Below are positions 16,622 to 26,800 of a stretch of 64,000 nt of DNA, one piece after another. A model generated the notes under the pieces. The model had not been told where the DNA came from, ran no database searches, and worked only from the letters and a program-made list of their open reading frames with translations. The DNA is from Acidiphilium sp. C61 (GTDB lineage: Bacteria; Pseudomonadota; Alphaproteobacteria; Acetobacterales; Acetobacteraceae). The stretch spans positions 3,074,501-3,138,500 of the forward strand of contig NZ_CACTIA010000005.1 in the NCBI RefSeq assembly GCF_902712915.1, written 5' to 3'. Numbering within the stretch: position 1 is the stretch's first letter; every line of letters starts with the position of its first letter. The position numbers were made by a program, and so were the translations under genes.

Positions 16622-18505
16622 ATGAAACGCGAACGCGAGATCCGCCCGATCTTCACCCGCCGCGCCCTGCTGCTCGGCGCCGCCGAACTCGGCGCCTTCG
16701 GCGTGCTCGGCACCCGCCTCTACCGGATGCAGGTGGTCGAGCACGGCAAATACGCCACGCTGGCGAAGCACAATTCCATCAACGAGCGTCTCGTCGCACC
16801 GATGCGCGGGCTGATCACCGACCGCTATGGCGCGCTGCTCGCCAGCAACAAGCGTCACTGGCGGGCGATGTTCATGATGGTCGAGGCGCCGGACCCGGCG
16901 GCGGTGATCACGCGCTTTGCCGGGATCGTCGGCCTCGATCCGGCCGAGACGGCGCGGATCATCCGCGAGCTGAAGGGCAAGCCGCACTATATCCCGCTGC
17001 TTTTGAAAGATTATCTGGACTGGCAGGACATGGCGCGGATCGAGGTCCACGCGACCGACCTGCCGGGCGTCTTCGTCGATGTCGGGGCCTCGCGGGTTTA
17101 TCCGTTCGGCGCGCAGATGGCCCATGTGGTCGGCTATGTCGCACGGCCGACCCAGGCGGAGGCCGCCGCCAATCCGCTGCTCGCCCTGCCGGGGATGCGG
17201 GTGGGGCGCGCCGGCATCGAGCGGGTGCGCGACATGGCGCTGCGCGGCACGCCGGGCATCGTGCAGACCGAGGTGAACGTCCACGGCTCCGTGGTCCGCG
17301 TGCTGGACCGCGACAACGGCGTGCAGGGCCGCACGGTGCAGACGACGCTCGATGCCGGCCTGCAATCGATCGCGGCGCAGCGGCTCAGCGGGCAGTCGGG
17401 TGCCGCGGTGATGATCGACACCGAGAACGGCGAAGTGCTGACGCTGTCGAGCGAGCCGGGGTTCGATCCGACGCTGTTCGATACCGGCGTGCCGGAGACG
17501 GTCTGGAAATCATGGATGTCCAACCCGAGGCACCCGATGAGCGACCGGGCGACGCGCGGGCTCTACGCGCCGGGTTCGACGTTCAAGCCCTGCACCGCGC
17601 TCGCGGCGCTGGAGGCCGGGGTGATCACGCCGGATACCAGGTTCTTCTGCCCAGGCTATCTCAAGCTCGGCAATCACACCTTCTATTGCTGGGACCATTA
17701 CGGGCATGGCCACATCAACGTGGTCACCGCCCTGCAACAGAGCTGCGACGTGTTCTTCTACCATGCGGCCCTGCTGGTCGGGATCGACCGGATGGCGGCG
17801 ATGGGAAGGCGGCTCGGGCTGATCGGCAAGCCGCCGATCGGCCTGCCGGCCGTCTCCGAGGGGTTTCTGCCCACCACCGCCTGGGCGCGCCGCCGCCGGC
17901 TGGTCTGGACCAAGGGCAACACCGTGATCCAGGGCATCGGGCAGGGCTATACCCAGGTGACGCCGCTGGGGCTGGCCACGATGACGGCGCGGATCTCGAC
18001 CGGTCGGGCGGTGGAGCCGCATGTCGCGCGGGGGATCGGGCGGAACCTTCTGCATCAGGACACGCCGGACCGCTGGCCGGATCTCGGCCTCGACGAACGC
18101 AGCCTCGCCGCGGTGCGCCAGGGGATGTTCGACGTGGTGAACACCACCAAGGGCACCGCCTATGCCGCGCGCCTCGCGCTGCCGGGGGTGTTCATGGCCG
18201 GCAAGACCGGCACGGCGCAGGTGCATGACAACACCCAGGCAGAGGAAAAGGCCAACCTGAACGACGCGACGCTGCCCTGGAAATTCCGCCCGAACGCCTT
18301 CTTCATCGCCTTTGCCCCGGCGCACGCGCCCCGGGTGGCGGTGGCGGTGGCGGTGGAGCATGGCGATGAGGGGGCGACCGCGGCGGCCCCGATCGCGCAT
18401 GACCTCGTGACCGCGGCGCTGACCCGCGACCTGCGGGCCGCGCCGCCCGGCACCGTGATCGAGACGCCGGCCGAGGCCAGCGCGGGCGGGAACGGACCCG
18501 CATGA
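16622..18505 (+). CDS. mrdA: penicillin-binding protein 2 (elongation transpeptidase)
   Basis: A 627-residue class B PBP that crosslinks lateral-wall peptidoglycan with RodA. It has a membrane anchor near residues 13-32, a pedestal/dimerisation domain with PMRGLITDRYGALLASN, and a transpeptidase domain with the nucleophile Ser319 in GSTFKP. QQSCDVFF is in the SxN/SxD position, and the third motif K528TGTAQ is present. All catalytic motifs are intact. Its stop overlaps the rodA start by 4 nt. The C-terminus is a low-complexity Ala/Gly tail. Confidence 0.95.
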   Translation: MKREREIRPIFTRRALLLGAAELGAFGVLGTRLYRMQVVEHGKYATLAKHNSINERLVAPMRGLITDRYGALLASNKRHWRAMFMMVEAPDPAAVITRFAGIVGLDPAETARIIRELKGKPHYIPLLLKDYLDWQDMARIEVHATDLPGVFVDVGASRVYPFGAQMAHVVGYVARPTQAEAAANPLLALPGMRVGRAGIERVRDMALRGTPGIVQTEVNVHGSVVRVLDRDNGVQGRTVQTTLDAGLQSIAAQRLSGQSGAAVMIDTENGEVLTLSSEPGFDPTLFDTGVPETVWKSWMSNPRHPMSDRATRGLYAPGSTFKPCTALAALEAGVITPDTRFFCPGYLKLGNHTFYCWDHYGHGHINVVTALQQSCDVFFYHAALLVGIDRMAAMGRRLGLIGKPPIGLPAVSEGFLPTTAWARRRRLVWTKGNTVIQGIGQGYTQVTPLGLATMTARISTGRAVEPHVARGIGRNLLHQDTPDRWPDLGLDERSLAAVRQGMFDVVNTTKGTAYAARLALPGVFMAGKTGTAQVHDNTQAEEKANLNDATLPWKFRPNAFFIAFAPAHAPRVAVAVAVEHGDEGATAAAPIAHDLVTAALTRDLRAAPPGTVIETPAEASAGGNGPA

Positions 18506-19662
18506 CCCCGTTGCTGACCGACAAGACCTACCGTCCCTATTACGAGCGCGGGACCGGCATTCCGGCCAAGCTGCTGCGGATGAACTGGCTGTTCGTTCTC
18601 GCCTGCTGTGCGGTGGCGGGCATCGGCTATGCGGCGCTCTACTCGGCCGCGGGCGGGCATGGCCTGCCTTATGCCACGCCGCAGATCGAGCGCTTCTTCG
18701 CGGCACTGATCATGATGATCGGGATCGCGATGGTCGATATCCGGCTGATCGCGAAACTGGCCTGGCCGCTTTACGGGCTCGGGCTGGTGCTGCTGGTCGC
18801 GGTCTGGAAGTTCGGCCATGTCGGGCTCGGCGCCAAGCGCTGGCTCGATGTCGGCGGCGTGCACGTGCAACCCTCGGAGCTGATGAAGCTGTTCCTCGCA
18901 CTCGCGCTCGGCGCCTGGTTCCAGCGCGCGAGCCACGAGCAGGTCGGCAATCCGCTGTTCCTCGTCCCGCCGGCGCTGACCGTCCTGCTGCCCGCGGTGC
19001 TGATCCTGAAGGAACCCAATCTCGGCACCGCCGTCATCACCATGAGCATCGGCGGCGCGGTGATGTTCGGCGCCGGGGTGCGGTGGTGGAAATTCGCGAT
19101 CGTGCTGGCGCTCGTCGCCGTGATCGCGCCCTTCGCCTATCACCACCTGCATGGCTACCAGAAGGAGCGGATCCTCACCTTCCTGCATCCGGGGCGCGAT
19201 CCGCTCGGCGCCGGCTACAACATCATCCAGTCGAAGATCGCGCTCGGCTCGGGCGGGATGTGGGGGCAGGGCTATCTGCACGGCTCGCAGAACCAGCTGA
19301 ATTTCCTGCCCGAGAAGCAGACCGATTTCGTCTTCACCATCATCGCCGAGGAATTCGGCTTCGCCGGCTCGGCGGTGCTGCTCTCCATCCTGCTCTCGAT
19401 GGTGGCGATGGCGACCTACACGGCGCTGCGCTGCCGCCACCAGTTCGGCCGGCTGGTGGCGATCGGCATCTCGACGAACCTGTTCCTGTATTGCTTCGTC
19501 AACCTGGCGATGGTGATGGGGCTCATTCCGGTGGGCGGCGTGCCGCTGCCGCTGGTCTCCTATGGCGGCTCGGCGCTGACCGCCGTGATGCTCGGATTCG
19601 GGGTGCTGATGTCGGTGCACGTCCACCGCGACGTCGAGTTCGAGGCCACCGACAGCCAATAG
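18502..19662 (+). CDS. rodA: rod shape-determining peptidoglycan glycosyltransferase RodA
   Basis: A 386-residue SEDS-family polymerase with about 10 membrane segments, forming the elongasome polymerase with PBP2. Conserved features are GAKRWLDVGGVHVQPSELMK, the ILKEPNLGTA motif, FLHPGRDPLGAGYNIIQSKIALGSGG, QTDFVFTIIAEEFGF and the C-terminal GLIPVGGVPLPLVSYGGSA. It is the last gene of the rod-shape operon, coupled to mrdA by ATGA. The next gene follows after a 183-bp regulatory gap. Confidence 0.96.
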   Translation: MTPLLTDKTYRPYYERGTGIPAKLLRMNWLFVLACCAVAGIGYAALYSAAGGHGLPYATPQIERFFAALIMMIGIAMVDIRLIAKLAWPLYGLGLVLLVAVWKFGHVGLGAKRWLDVGGVHVQPSELMKLFLALALGAWFQRASHEQVGNPLFLVPPALTVLLPAVLILKEPNLGTAVITMSIGGAVMFGAGVRWWKFAIVLALVAVIAPFAYHHLHGYQKERILTFLHPGRDPLGAGYNIIQSKIALGSGGMWGQGYLHGSQNQLNFLPEKQTDFVFTIIAEEFGFAGSAVLLSILLSMVAMATYTALRCRHQFGRLVAIGISTNLFLYCFVNLAMVMGLIPVGGVPLPLVSYGGSALTAVMLGFGVLMSVHVHRDVEFEATDSQ

Positions 19663-19748
19663 GTCTGCACGAGCACGCCATCCGCTCCGCAAGGATCGTA
19701 AAGGCCCTTACGCCTGTCGAGGCGGGACGGCGCATGGGTGATGCTCAA

Positions 19749-19785
19749 AACATGTATTTTGAATCCATGTTTTTAGGCGTATAAA
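19749..19785 (+). promoter_or_regulatory. NsrR-type operator and promoter of hmp
   Basis: An 11-1-11 imperfect palindrome centred on T19760 (left arm AACATGTATTT, right arm GAATCCATGTT, 9 of 11 positions symmetric) matches the published NsrR consensus ATGYATTT-N-AAATRCAT closely. A TATAAA at 19780-19785 could be the -10. A TTGAAT at 19759-19764 inside the box could be the -35, though the spacing is a short 15 nt. The box is 75 bp before the flavohaemoglobin ATG, so repression relieved by nitric oxide is the expected logic. Confidence 0.6.
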
Positions 19786-19845
19786 CCTGCATACGATATA
19801 CATCTTTAATCGGGGTCCGCCCCACGCCGCAGGAAGAGATTGCCC

Positions 19846-21075
19846 ATGCCCGCTCCGCTGTCCGACCGCACCGTCGCTCTCATCAAGGCCACCGTGCCCG
19901 CGCTTGAACAGCACGGGCTGGCCATCACCCGCCGGATGTATGAGCTGATGTTCCGCAACCCGGCGATCGCCGAGCTGTTCAACCAGTCGCACCAGGATGG
20001 TGCGGCCGCGCAGCCCAGGGCGCTGGCCGGCGCCGTGCTGGCCTATGCGCGGCATATCGACGATCTCGCGCCGCTCTCGGGCGCGGTCGAGCGGATCGCG
20101 CAGAAGCATGTCGCGCTGAACATCCTGCCCGAGCATTATCCGCATGTGGCGACCGCGCTGCTCGCGGCCATCGGCGATGTGCTGGGCGATGCGGCGAGTG
20201 CCGAGATCCTCGCCGCCTGGGGCGAGGCCTACTGGTTCCTTGCCGAGGTGCTGGTCGGCCGCGAGGCGTCGATCTATCGCGATCTCGCCGCTGCCCCCGG
20301 CGGCTGGAACGGCTGGCGGGATTTCGTGATCGAGGCGGTCGTGGAGGAGAGCAGCGTCATCCGCTCTTTCACCCTGGTGCCTGACGATGGCGGGCCCGTG
20401 CTGCGGCACCGCCCCGGCCAGTATCTCGGCTTCGCCTTCGACGTGCCGGGCATCGGCGCGCAGCGGCGCAATTATTCGATCTCCTGTGCGCCGAACGACC
20501 GCGCCTATCGCATCACCGTCAAGCGCGAGGCGATGGGGCGGATCTCCAACTGGCTGCACGGCCATGCAAGGCCCGGCACGATGCTGCGGGTGGCCGCGCC
20601 GGCGGGCGACTTCTTCCTCGATCCCGCATCGACGGCACCGGTCGCCCTGGTCAGCGGCGGCGTCGGCCTCACGCCGATGGTCAGCATGCTGGAGACAATC
20701 GTGGCGACGACGCCGCACCGGCCGGTCTTCTGGGTGCATGGTGCGCTGAACGGAAGCGTCCATGCCATGCGCGAGCATGTCCGCGCGCTGGAGGCGCAGG
20801 CGCCCGGCGTCTCGACCGCGACCTTCTATGCCGAGCCCGCGGCGGCGGATCGGCTGGGCGTCGACTACGATCACGAAGGTCTCGTCACCGCCGCCTTCCT
20901 GCACGCGCATGTGCCGGCGGAGACGGTGTTTCATGTCTGCGGGCCGAAGCCCTTCATGCGCGCGGTGATCGGCGGGCTCGCCGCGCTCGGCGTGCCGGGC
21001 GAGCGTCTGCGCTTCGAGTTCTTCGGCCCGGCGGACGAGGACCCGGCCGCTTTGTTCCAGACGGAAGCAGCCTGA
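19846..21075 (+). CDS. hmp: flavohaemoglobin, nitric oxide dioxygenase
   Basis: A 409-residue three-domain enzyme converting NO and O2 to nitrate with NAD(P)H. The globin domain (1-140) has Tyr32 in the distal pocket position and the proximal His88 in QKHVALNILPEHY. The FAD domain carries RRNYSIS. The NAD domain carries SGGVGLTPMVSML, and the C-terminus has FHVCGPKPFM and FEFFGP. It is cytosolic. ATG19846 is chosen over TTG19840 because AGGAAGAG is better placed. It stands alone behind an NsrR-type box. The regulator gene is not in this window. Confidence 0.95.
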   Translation: MPAPLSDRTVALIKATVPALEQHGLAITRRMYELMFRNPAIAELFNQSHQDGAAAQPRALAGAVLAYARHIDDLAPLSGAVERIAQKHVALNILPEHYPHVATALLAAIGDVLGDAASAEILAAWGEAYWFLAEVLVGREASIYRDLAAAPGGWNGWRDFVIEAVVEESSVIRSFTLVPDDGGPVLRHRPGQYLGFAFDVPGIGAQRRNYSISCAPNDRAYRITVKREAMGRISNWLHGHARPGTMLRVAAPAGDFFLDPASTAPVALVSGGVGLTPMVSMLETIVATTPHRPVFWVHGALNGSVHAMREHVRALEAQAPGVSTATFYAEPAAADRLGVDYDHEGLVTAAFLHAHVPAETVFHVCGPKPFMRAVIGGLAALGVPGERLRFEFFGPADEDPAALFQTEAA

Positions 21076-21169
21076 GCCGGACAGTCTCGCTGCCTCTTGT
21101 GCCGCCCGGATGCGCGTTGCAGGATGCGTCCGGGCGGCAACGATCCGCCCCATCATGGAGGAAACGAAG

Positions 21170-22138
21170 ATGGCCGGATCACTGCGCGCCGAGATTCCCG
21201 TTACCGAACTGCTGAAGGACGACCCGAAGAACTGGGGCCGCTGGGGGCCGGACGACGAGGTCGGCGGGCTCAACTTCCTCACCAGCGAGGAGGTGCTGCG
21301 CGGCGTGCAGTCGGTGAAGCAGGGCAGGACCTTCACCTTGCAGATCCAGATGTGCCACCCGAAGGGCGATCCGGTCTGGCCCGGCCGCAAGGACCCGGTG
21401 CGGATCAACGTGATGGACAAGGGCCATTACATGTGCGGCAAGGGCCCGGTGTTTCCCGGCCATGCCGAATACGCCGACGACGTGCTGTTCATGTATCTGC
21501 AGGGCTCGACGCAGTATGACGCGCTCGGCCATGTCTGGTGCGATGACACGCTCTACAACGGTTACGACGCGCGCACCACGGCGGGCGGCATGACCAAGGC
21601 CAGCGTGCTGCCGATCGCCGAGCGCGGCATCGTCGGCCGCGGCATCCTGATCGACATGGCCCGCCATCGCGGCAAGCCCTGGCTGGAACGCGCCGAGACC
21701 TTCACCCACGAAGACCTGATGGCGGCAGCCGAGAAACAGGGCACCAGAATCGAGAAGCACGACATCCTGATCATCCGCACCGGCTGGATCGGCTCCTACT
21801 ACAAGCGCGAGAAGGACGAGTTCTACAAGGATTTCATGGAGCCGGGCCTGACCTATTCCAAGGAGCTGGTGAAGTGGTTCCACGAGATGGAGATCCCCAA
21901 TCTCGTCACCGACACGATCGCCAACGAGATCACCGCCGACCCGGTTTCCGGCGTGGTGCTGCCGCTGCACAACGCGCTGATGCGCAATCTCGGCGTCACC
22001 TTTACCGAAATCGCCGCCCTCGACGACCTCGCCGATGATTGCGCGAAGGACGGGCAGTGGACCTTCCTCTACACCGCAGCGCCGCTCAAGGTCGTCAACG
22101 GCACCGGCGCGCCGGTGAACCCCGTCGTGATCAAGTAA
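21170..22138 (+). CDS. cyclase-family (kynurenine formamidase-like) hydrolase
   Basis: A 322-residue member of the putative cyclase/COG1878 family of metal-dependent hydrolases. The usual HxGTHxDxPxH metal motif is represented by GSTQYDALGHVW, which keeps the Asp and second His but has Gln where the first His is expected; this is the larger subfamily with the D-A-L-x-H form. RGILIDM, ILIIRTGW and the LPLHNALMRNLGV C-terminal region are conserved. The substrate is unknown. GGAGG 8 nt upstream supports this ATG. An acyl-CoA ligase follows 10 nt downstream, so the pair probably serves one catabolic step series. Confidence 0.8.
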   Translation: MAGSLRAEIPVTELLKDDPKNWGRWGPDDEVGGLNFLTSEEVLRGVQSVKQGRTFTLQIQMCHPKGDPVWPGRKDPVRINVMDKGHYMCGKGPVFPGHAEYADDVLFMYLQGSTQYDALGHVWCDDTLYNGYDARTTAGGMTKASVLPIAERGIVGRGILIDMARHRGKPWLERAETFTHEDLMAAAEKQGTRIEKHDILIIRTGWIGSYYKREKDEFYKDFMEPGLTYSKELVKWFHEMEIPNLVTDTIANEITADPVSGVVLPLHNALMRNLGVTFTEIAALDDLADDCAKDGQWTFLYTAAPLKVVNGTGAPVNPVVIK

Positions 22139-22148
22139 GGACGCCTGG

Positions 22149-23795
22149 ATGAGCATCTACGACGAGAAACCCTGGCTCGCGCTCTACGATGCGGGCCAGC
22201 CCGCAGAGATTGCGCCCGATTTCACCGATGCGCTGGCGATGTTCCGCGCCGCCGTGGCGCGGGCACCGCAGGCGCCGGCCATCCTCTATTTCGACGGCCG
22301 GATCAGCTACGCCGAGCTTGACCGGCTGAGCGACGGGCTGGCTGGCTATCTCGCGGCGCACGGCTTCGGCGCGGGGGACCGGCTGGCGGTCTACCTGCAG
22401 AACGTGCCGCAATTCGTCATCGCCATTCTCGGCGCCTGGAAAGCGGGGGGAATCGCGGTGGCGGTCAACCCGATGAACCGCGCGCGGGAAATCGGCATCC
22501 TGTTCGCCGACTGCACGCCGAAGGCGGTCGTCTGCCACGACACCACCTGCGACGAGACGGTGGGCGCGCTGGAGCCGGGGTTACGACCGCAGATCGTGCT
22601 GACCACCTCGGCCCTCGCCTTCCAGACCCGCAACGACAAGCGCGTCTTCGCCGGGATGCAGCGCGTGGCCTGCGCCGGGGCGGTCGATTTCGAGACGGCG
22701 ATCGGGGCGGGCGGGGCGCTGCCGCCCACCCCCGCCTGCAAGCCGGACGACATCGCCTTCCTCGTCTACACTTCGGGGACGACCGGCGTGCCGAAGGGGG
22801 CGATGAACACCCATGGCAACGTCACCTTCAACGCCCAGACCTATCGTGACTGGATCGGGCTCGGCGAGGGCGCGCCCATCCTCGGCATCGCGCCGCTGTT
22901 CCACATCACCGGGCTGATCGGCCATATCGCCGCCGCCTTCATCACCGCATCCCCGTTGATCCTCGCCTATCGCTTCGAGCCGGGGGTGATGCTGGACGCG
23001 ATCGAGGAACACAAGGCGGCGTTCACCATCGGCGCGATCACCGCCTTCATCGCGATGATGAACCACCCGGACGCCGCCCCCGCCAAGCTCGCCTCGATGA
23101 CCAGGATCTATTCCGGCGGCGCGCCGATCCCGCCCAGCGTGGTCACCGCCTTCCGCGAGACATTCGGGCACTACATCCATAACGGCTACGGGCTGACCGA
23201 AACCAACTCGCCCACGCATGTCGTCCCGCTGTCGCGCGAGGCGCCGGTCGATCCGGCCTCGGGCGCGCTGTCGATCGGGGTGCCGGCCTACAACACCATC
23301 TCCTGGATCTGCGACGACGAGGGGCGGGAGTTGCCGGTGGGCGAGGTCGGCGAGATCGTCAGCCAGGGGCCGATGATCGTGCCGGGCTACTGGAACAAGC
23401 CGGACAAGACCGCCGAGGCGATCCGCAACGGCCGCTTCCATACCGGCGATGTCGGCTTCATGGATAAGGACGGCTGGTTCTACCTGGTCGACCGCAAGAA
23501 GGACATGATCAACGCCGCCGGCTACAAGGTCTGGCCGCGCGAGGTGGAGGACGTGCTCTACACCCATCCCGCGGTGCGCGAGGCGGCGGTGGTGGGCATC
23601 GCCGACGCCTATCGCGGCGAGACGGTGAAGGCCGTGATCAGCCTGCGGCCGGGGACGCAGGTGACGCAGGAGGAGATCGTCGCCTTCTGCAAGGAGCGCA
23701 TGGCCGCCTACAAATATCCGCGCCTGGTCGAGATCATCGACGACCTGCCCAAGACCGTGACGGGCAAGATCCTGCGCCGGGAGCTGCGCGGGTAG
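22149..23795 (+). CDS. acyl-CoA synthetase (AMP-forming, class I adenylating enzyme)
   Basis: A 548-residue ANL-superfamily ligase. The AMP-binding P-loop YTSGTTG is at 207-213, followed by VPKGAMNTHGN, the adenine-binding GYGLTETN, HTGDVGFMDKDGWFYLVDRKKDMI (hinge and C-terminal domain) and the catalytic lysine in PKTVTGKILRREL. It would activate a carboxylic acid to its CoA thioester; chain length or aromatic preference cannot be stated. It is the second gene of a pair with the cyclase-family hydrolase, suggesting degradation of a ring-opened or branched acid (inference). A similar but distinct ligase gene lies at 48269-49894. Confidence 0.9.
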   Translation: MSIYDEKPWLALYDAGQPAEIAPDFTDALAMFRAAVARAPQAPAILYFDGRISYAELDRLSDGLAGYLAAHGFGAGDRLAVYLQNVPQFVIAILGAWKAGGIAVAVNPMNRAREIGILFADCTPKAVVCHDTTCDETVGALEPGLRPQIVLTTSALAFQTRNDKRVFAGMQRVACAGAVDFETAIGAGGALPPTPACKPDDIAFLVYTSGTTGVPKGAMNTHGNVTFNAQTYRDWIGLGEGAPILGIAPLFHITGLIGHIAAAFITASPLILAYRFEPGVMLDAIEEHKAAFTIGAITAFIAMMNHPDAAPAKLASMTRIYSGGAPIPPSVVTAFRETFGHYIHNGYGLTETNSPTHVVPLSREAPVDPASGALSIGVPAYNTISWICDDEGRELPVGEVGEIVSQGPMIVPGYWNKPDKTAEAIRNGRFHTGDVGFMDKDGWFYLVDRKKDMINAAGYKVWPREVEDVLYTHPAVREAAVVGIADAYRGETVKAVISLRPGTQVTQEEIVAFCKERMAAYKYPRLVEIIDDLPKTVTGKILRRELRG

Positions 23796-23861
23796 AACGA
23801 TCGGGTTGAACTACTTAAGGTAGAATAATATGATGCCGTCCTCACGCATGGGGGCGGCATC

Positions 23862-26800
23862 GTGTCCACATTCGAACTCATCGCGCCGGATGCGATCGGG
23901 CTGATCGAGGGGCTGACGCTGTCCTCCCTCGGCGGCGTGCCGCCCGGCGGGTTCGCCCTCGCCGGGCTCGCCGCCAGTGCCGCGACGACTGTCACCCTCT
24001 CCGGCGGCTACGGGTTTTCCGCCAGCACCGCCGGCGGGGCGAGTGTGTCGCAGGGCGGCGGCGCGATCACCCTGAGCGGCAGTGCGACGCAGGTGAACGC
24101 CGCGCTGGCGAGCCTCGCGCTCAGCGCCGCGACTTCCGGCACCGGGACGATCGCCATCACCGCGGCGAGCGGCGGGACGACGCTGTCCTCCTCCGTTGCG
24201 GTGCGCGCCCTGCCGGATTCGCCGCCCGCCTTCGTGGCGCCGCCCGCCGCGCTCACCCTCGCCGCCGGCAGCGCGCAGACGCTCGGCCTCGCGATTGCCG
24301 ATGATCCCGCTTCCCTGCTCGCCGGATTCGGCCTCGGCGGCGAAACCCTCACCGTCAGCCTGATCGCCGATACGGGCGCGTTCCTGCTCGATGCCGCGTC
24401 CGTTGCGGCGATCGGCGTTGCCGGCAATGGCACCGGCACTCTGGTGCTGAGTGCCGCGGCGAGCGACCTCGCCGGTCTCGCCAGCGCGCTCGACGCGGTG
24501 CGCTTCGCCGCCACGGCAGCGGGCACGCTCGAATACGTGCTCCGCCAGTCCGGCGGCGTGCTGCCCGATGCGGTGACCAATGGCGGCCTGAGCATCGCCG
24601 TCACCGGCACGGTCGCCGGCGGGAGTGCGGGCTGGGCCGGCGGCGTCGGGGACTGGCAGAGCGCGGCGGACTGGTCCGGCGGGGTGGTGCCGGGCGTGGG
24701 CACGGATGTGACGCTCGGCAACGGCGCGGCGATCGGCGGCGAGGGGCTCGGCGCGGCGCTGGACGTGGCGGCCGGCGCATCGGTCGGGCTCGACGGGGCG
24801 TTCGGCGTCGCCACGGCGACGTTCGGCAGCGGTGCTACGGTCGCCATCGATGGCGCGCTGTCGATCGCCGGCGGGCTTGTGCTCGATGCCGCGACGCTGG
24901 TGGTCGGCGGCTCCGGCACCCTCGATGCCGCCGGGATCACGATCGGCGCGGATGGCGCGCTCGTCGCCTTCGGCGCGCTCGCGGCCAGCGGGCTCGCGGC
25001 GTCGGGAACGGCGCTGCTGCCCGGCGGCGGCACGCTGGCCGGCGCGCTCGATCTCGCGTCCGGCGGCGTGGTGGATTTCGCCGGCACGCTGCAAGCCGAC
25101 GCCGCAGCGCCCGCCACCGGGTTCGACGCCATCTCCCTCGCCGCCGGCAGCACGCTCGAAGGGGCGGGGCTGCTGCTGGCGGGCAATTTCAGCGAACCGG
25201 AAACCATTGTCGGGCCCGGCACCATTCTCGCCCCCGGCCCGGCGCCGCTCGCCATCGCCGCCGGCAGCATCGGCGGCGGGGTCGATCTCGCGATCGCGCC
25301 GGGCGGCGTGCTGGAGCTGGGCACGGTCTCGCCGCTCTACGGCGTGTTCAACGCAACACCGGTGACCGTCGGCGCCGACGCCACGATCAGCTTCGCGCCG
25401 GGGGCCAGCACGGCGCAGGACGCCACCGCCTATGCCAGCACGCTCGGCGAGCAGGGCGGGGTCCTGGTGCTCGACAGCCCGGCCGATTTCGCCGCCACCC
25501 TGGCCGGCTTCGCCCCCGGCGACCGGATCGTCCTGCCCGGCCTCACCAGCCTGTCGGTGCTCAACGTCTCGACCACCGGGTTCGAGGTCGCGGGCCTCGT
25601 CGCCGGCAACACCACGCAGAGCGAGATCATCACCATCCATGCCGCGATCCCCGCCGGGGTGGCGCCGGTGGTGGAGACGGACCTGGCCGGGGATGCGGTG
25701 ATCGGCCTGCGCGCCGCCACGGCCGCGCTGACGCTGAACGACGTGCCGGCCGCCGGCGCCTCGATCGAGGCGGTGAACGGTGTCGCGACACCGCTGATCG
25801 GTCTCGGCCTGCTGGTGCCGAGCAACGGCACGGCGGGGCTGCAACTCACCGTCAGCGCGGTTCATGGCGAGATCGTCGGCGCGGGTGGGACGGCCGCCGC
25901 CTCGCTGGTGCTGAGTGCGGCGACCGCGCTGGCGATGAACGCGGAACTCGCCGCTCTCGTCTATACCGCGCCGGGCGGCGGCACGGGCGATGTGCTGAAC
26001 TTCGCCGGTGGCACCGGGCTTGCCGGGCTGAGTGCCGCGATCGGCATCGCGCTTGCCGCTCCCGGCACGCTCGATTTCTCGGGCACCGATGGCAGCCTGT
26101 TCAATGCCGGCTCGTCCTGGCGGGGCGGTGTGCCGCCGGCCAATGGCGATCTCGTGGTGTTTGCCAGCCATGCCGGCGCCCCGCTCCTGGTGGTGGGGCC
26201 CGGCGCCGCCAGCAGCGCCTCGGTCGCGGGCGCGTATGATTTCACCGGCACGATCGACCTGCCGGGCACCGGGGCCGCACTCGATATCGGCGCGGGCGGG
26301 ATCGCGCTGTTCGATGCCGGCGCGGTGGTCACGCTCGGCGGCGGGGCGATGGTGGGCGATGCCGCCGGGGCGGGCACGCTGGGCGTTGCCGGGCGGCTCG
26401 ACGCGGCGGGGACGATCGCCATCGCCGGCAGCGCGGCGGCGGGCAGCCGTCTCGATGTTTCCGGCAGCATCGCCGCCGCCGCACTGGTTCTCGGCAGCGG
26501 CGCGGCCGGCACCTTCGACCTGACCGGCGCTGCCGCGTTCGGCGCGGCGACGATCGATGGCTTCGGCGCGGTGACGGCGGTGGGCACCGCGGCACTCGGT
26601 TTCGGCACGTTCACGCTGGCGGGCGGCACGGTCGGGCTCGCGGGCGATGCGAGCCTCACCCTCGGCCCCGCGACCATCGCCGCGGGCGCCCTGCAACTTG
26701 CGGGATCCGCCCGGCTGTCCGGCACCGCCGGGCTCGATCTCGCCGGCGGCACGCTGGCGATCGGCGGGCTCGCCGCGGCATCGCTCGGCGGCGCGCTGGT

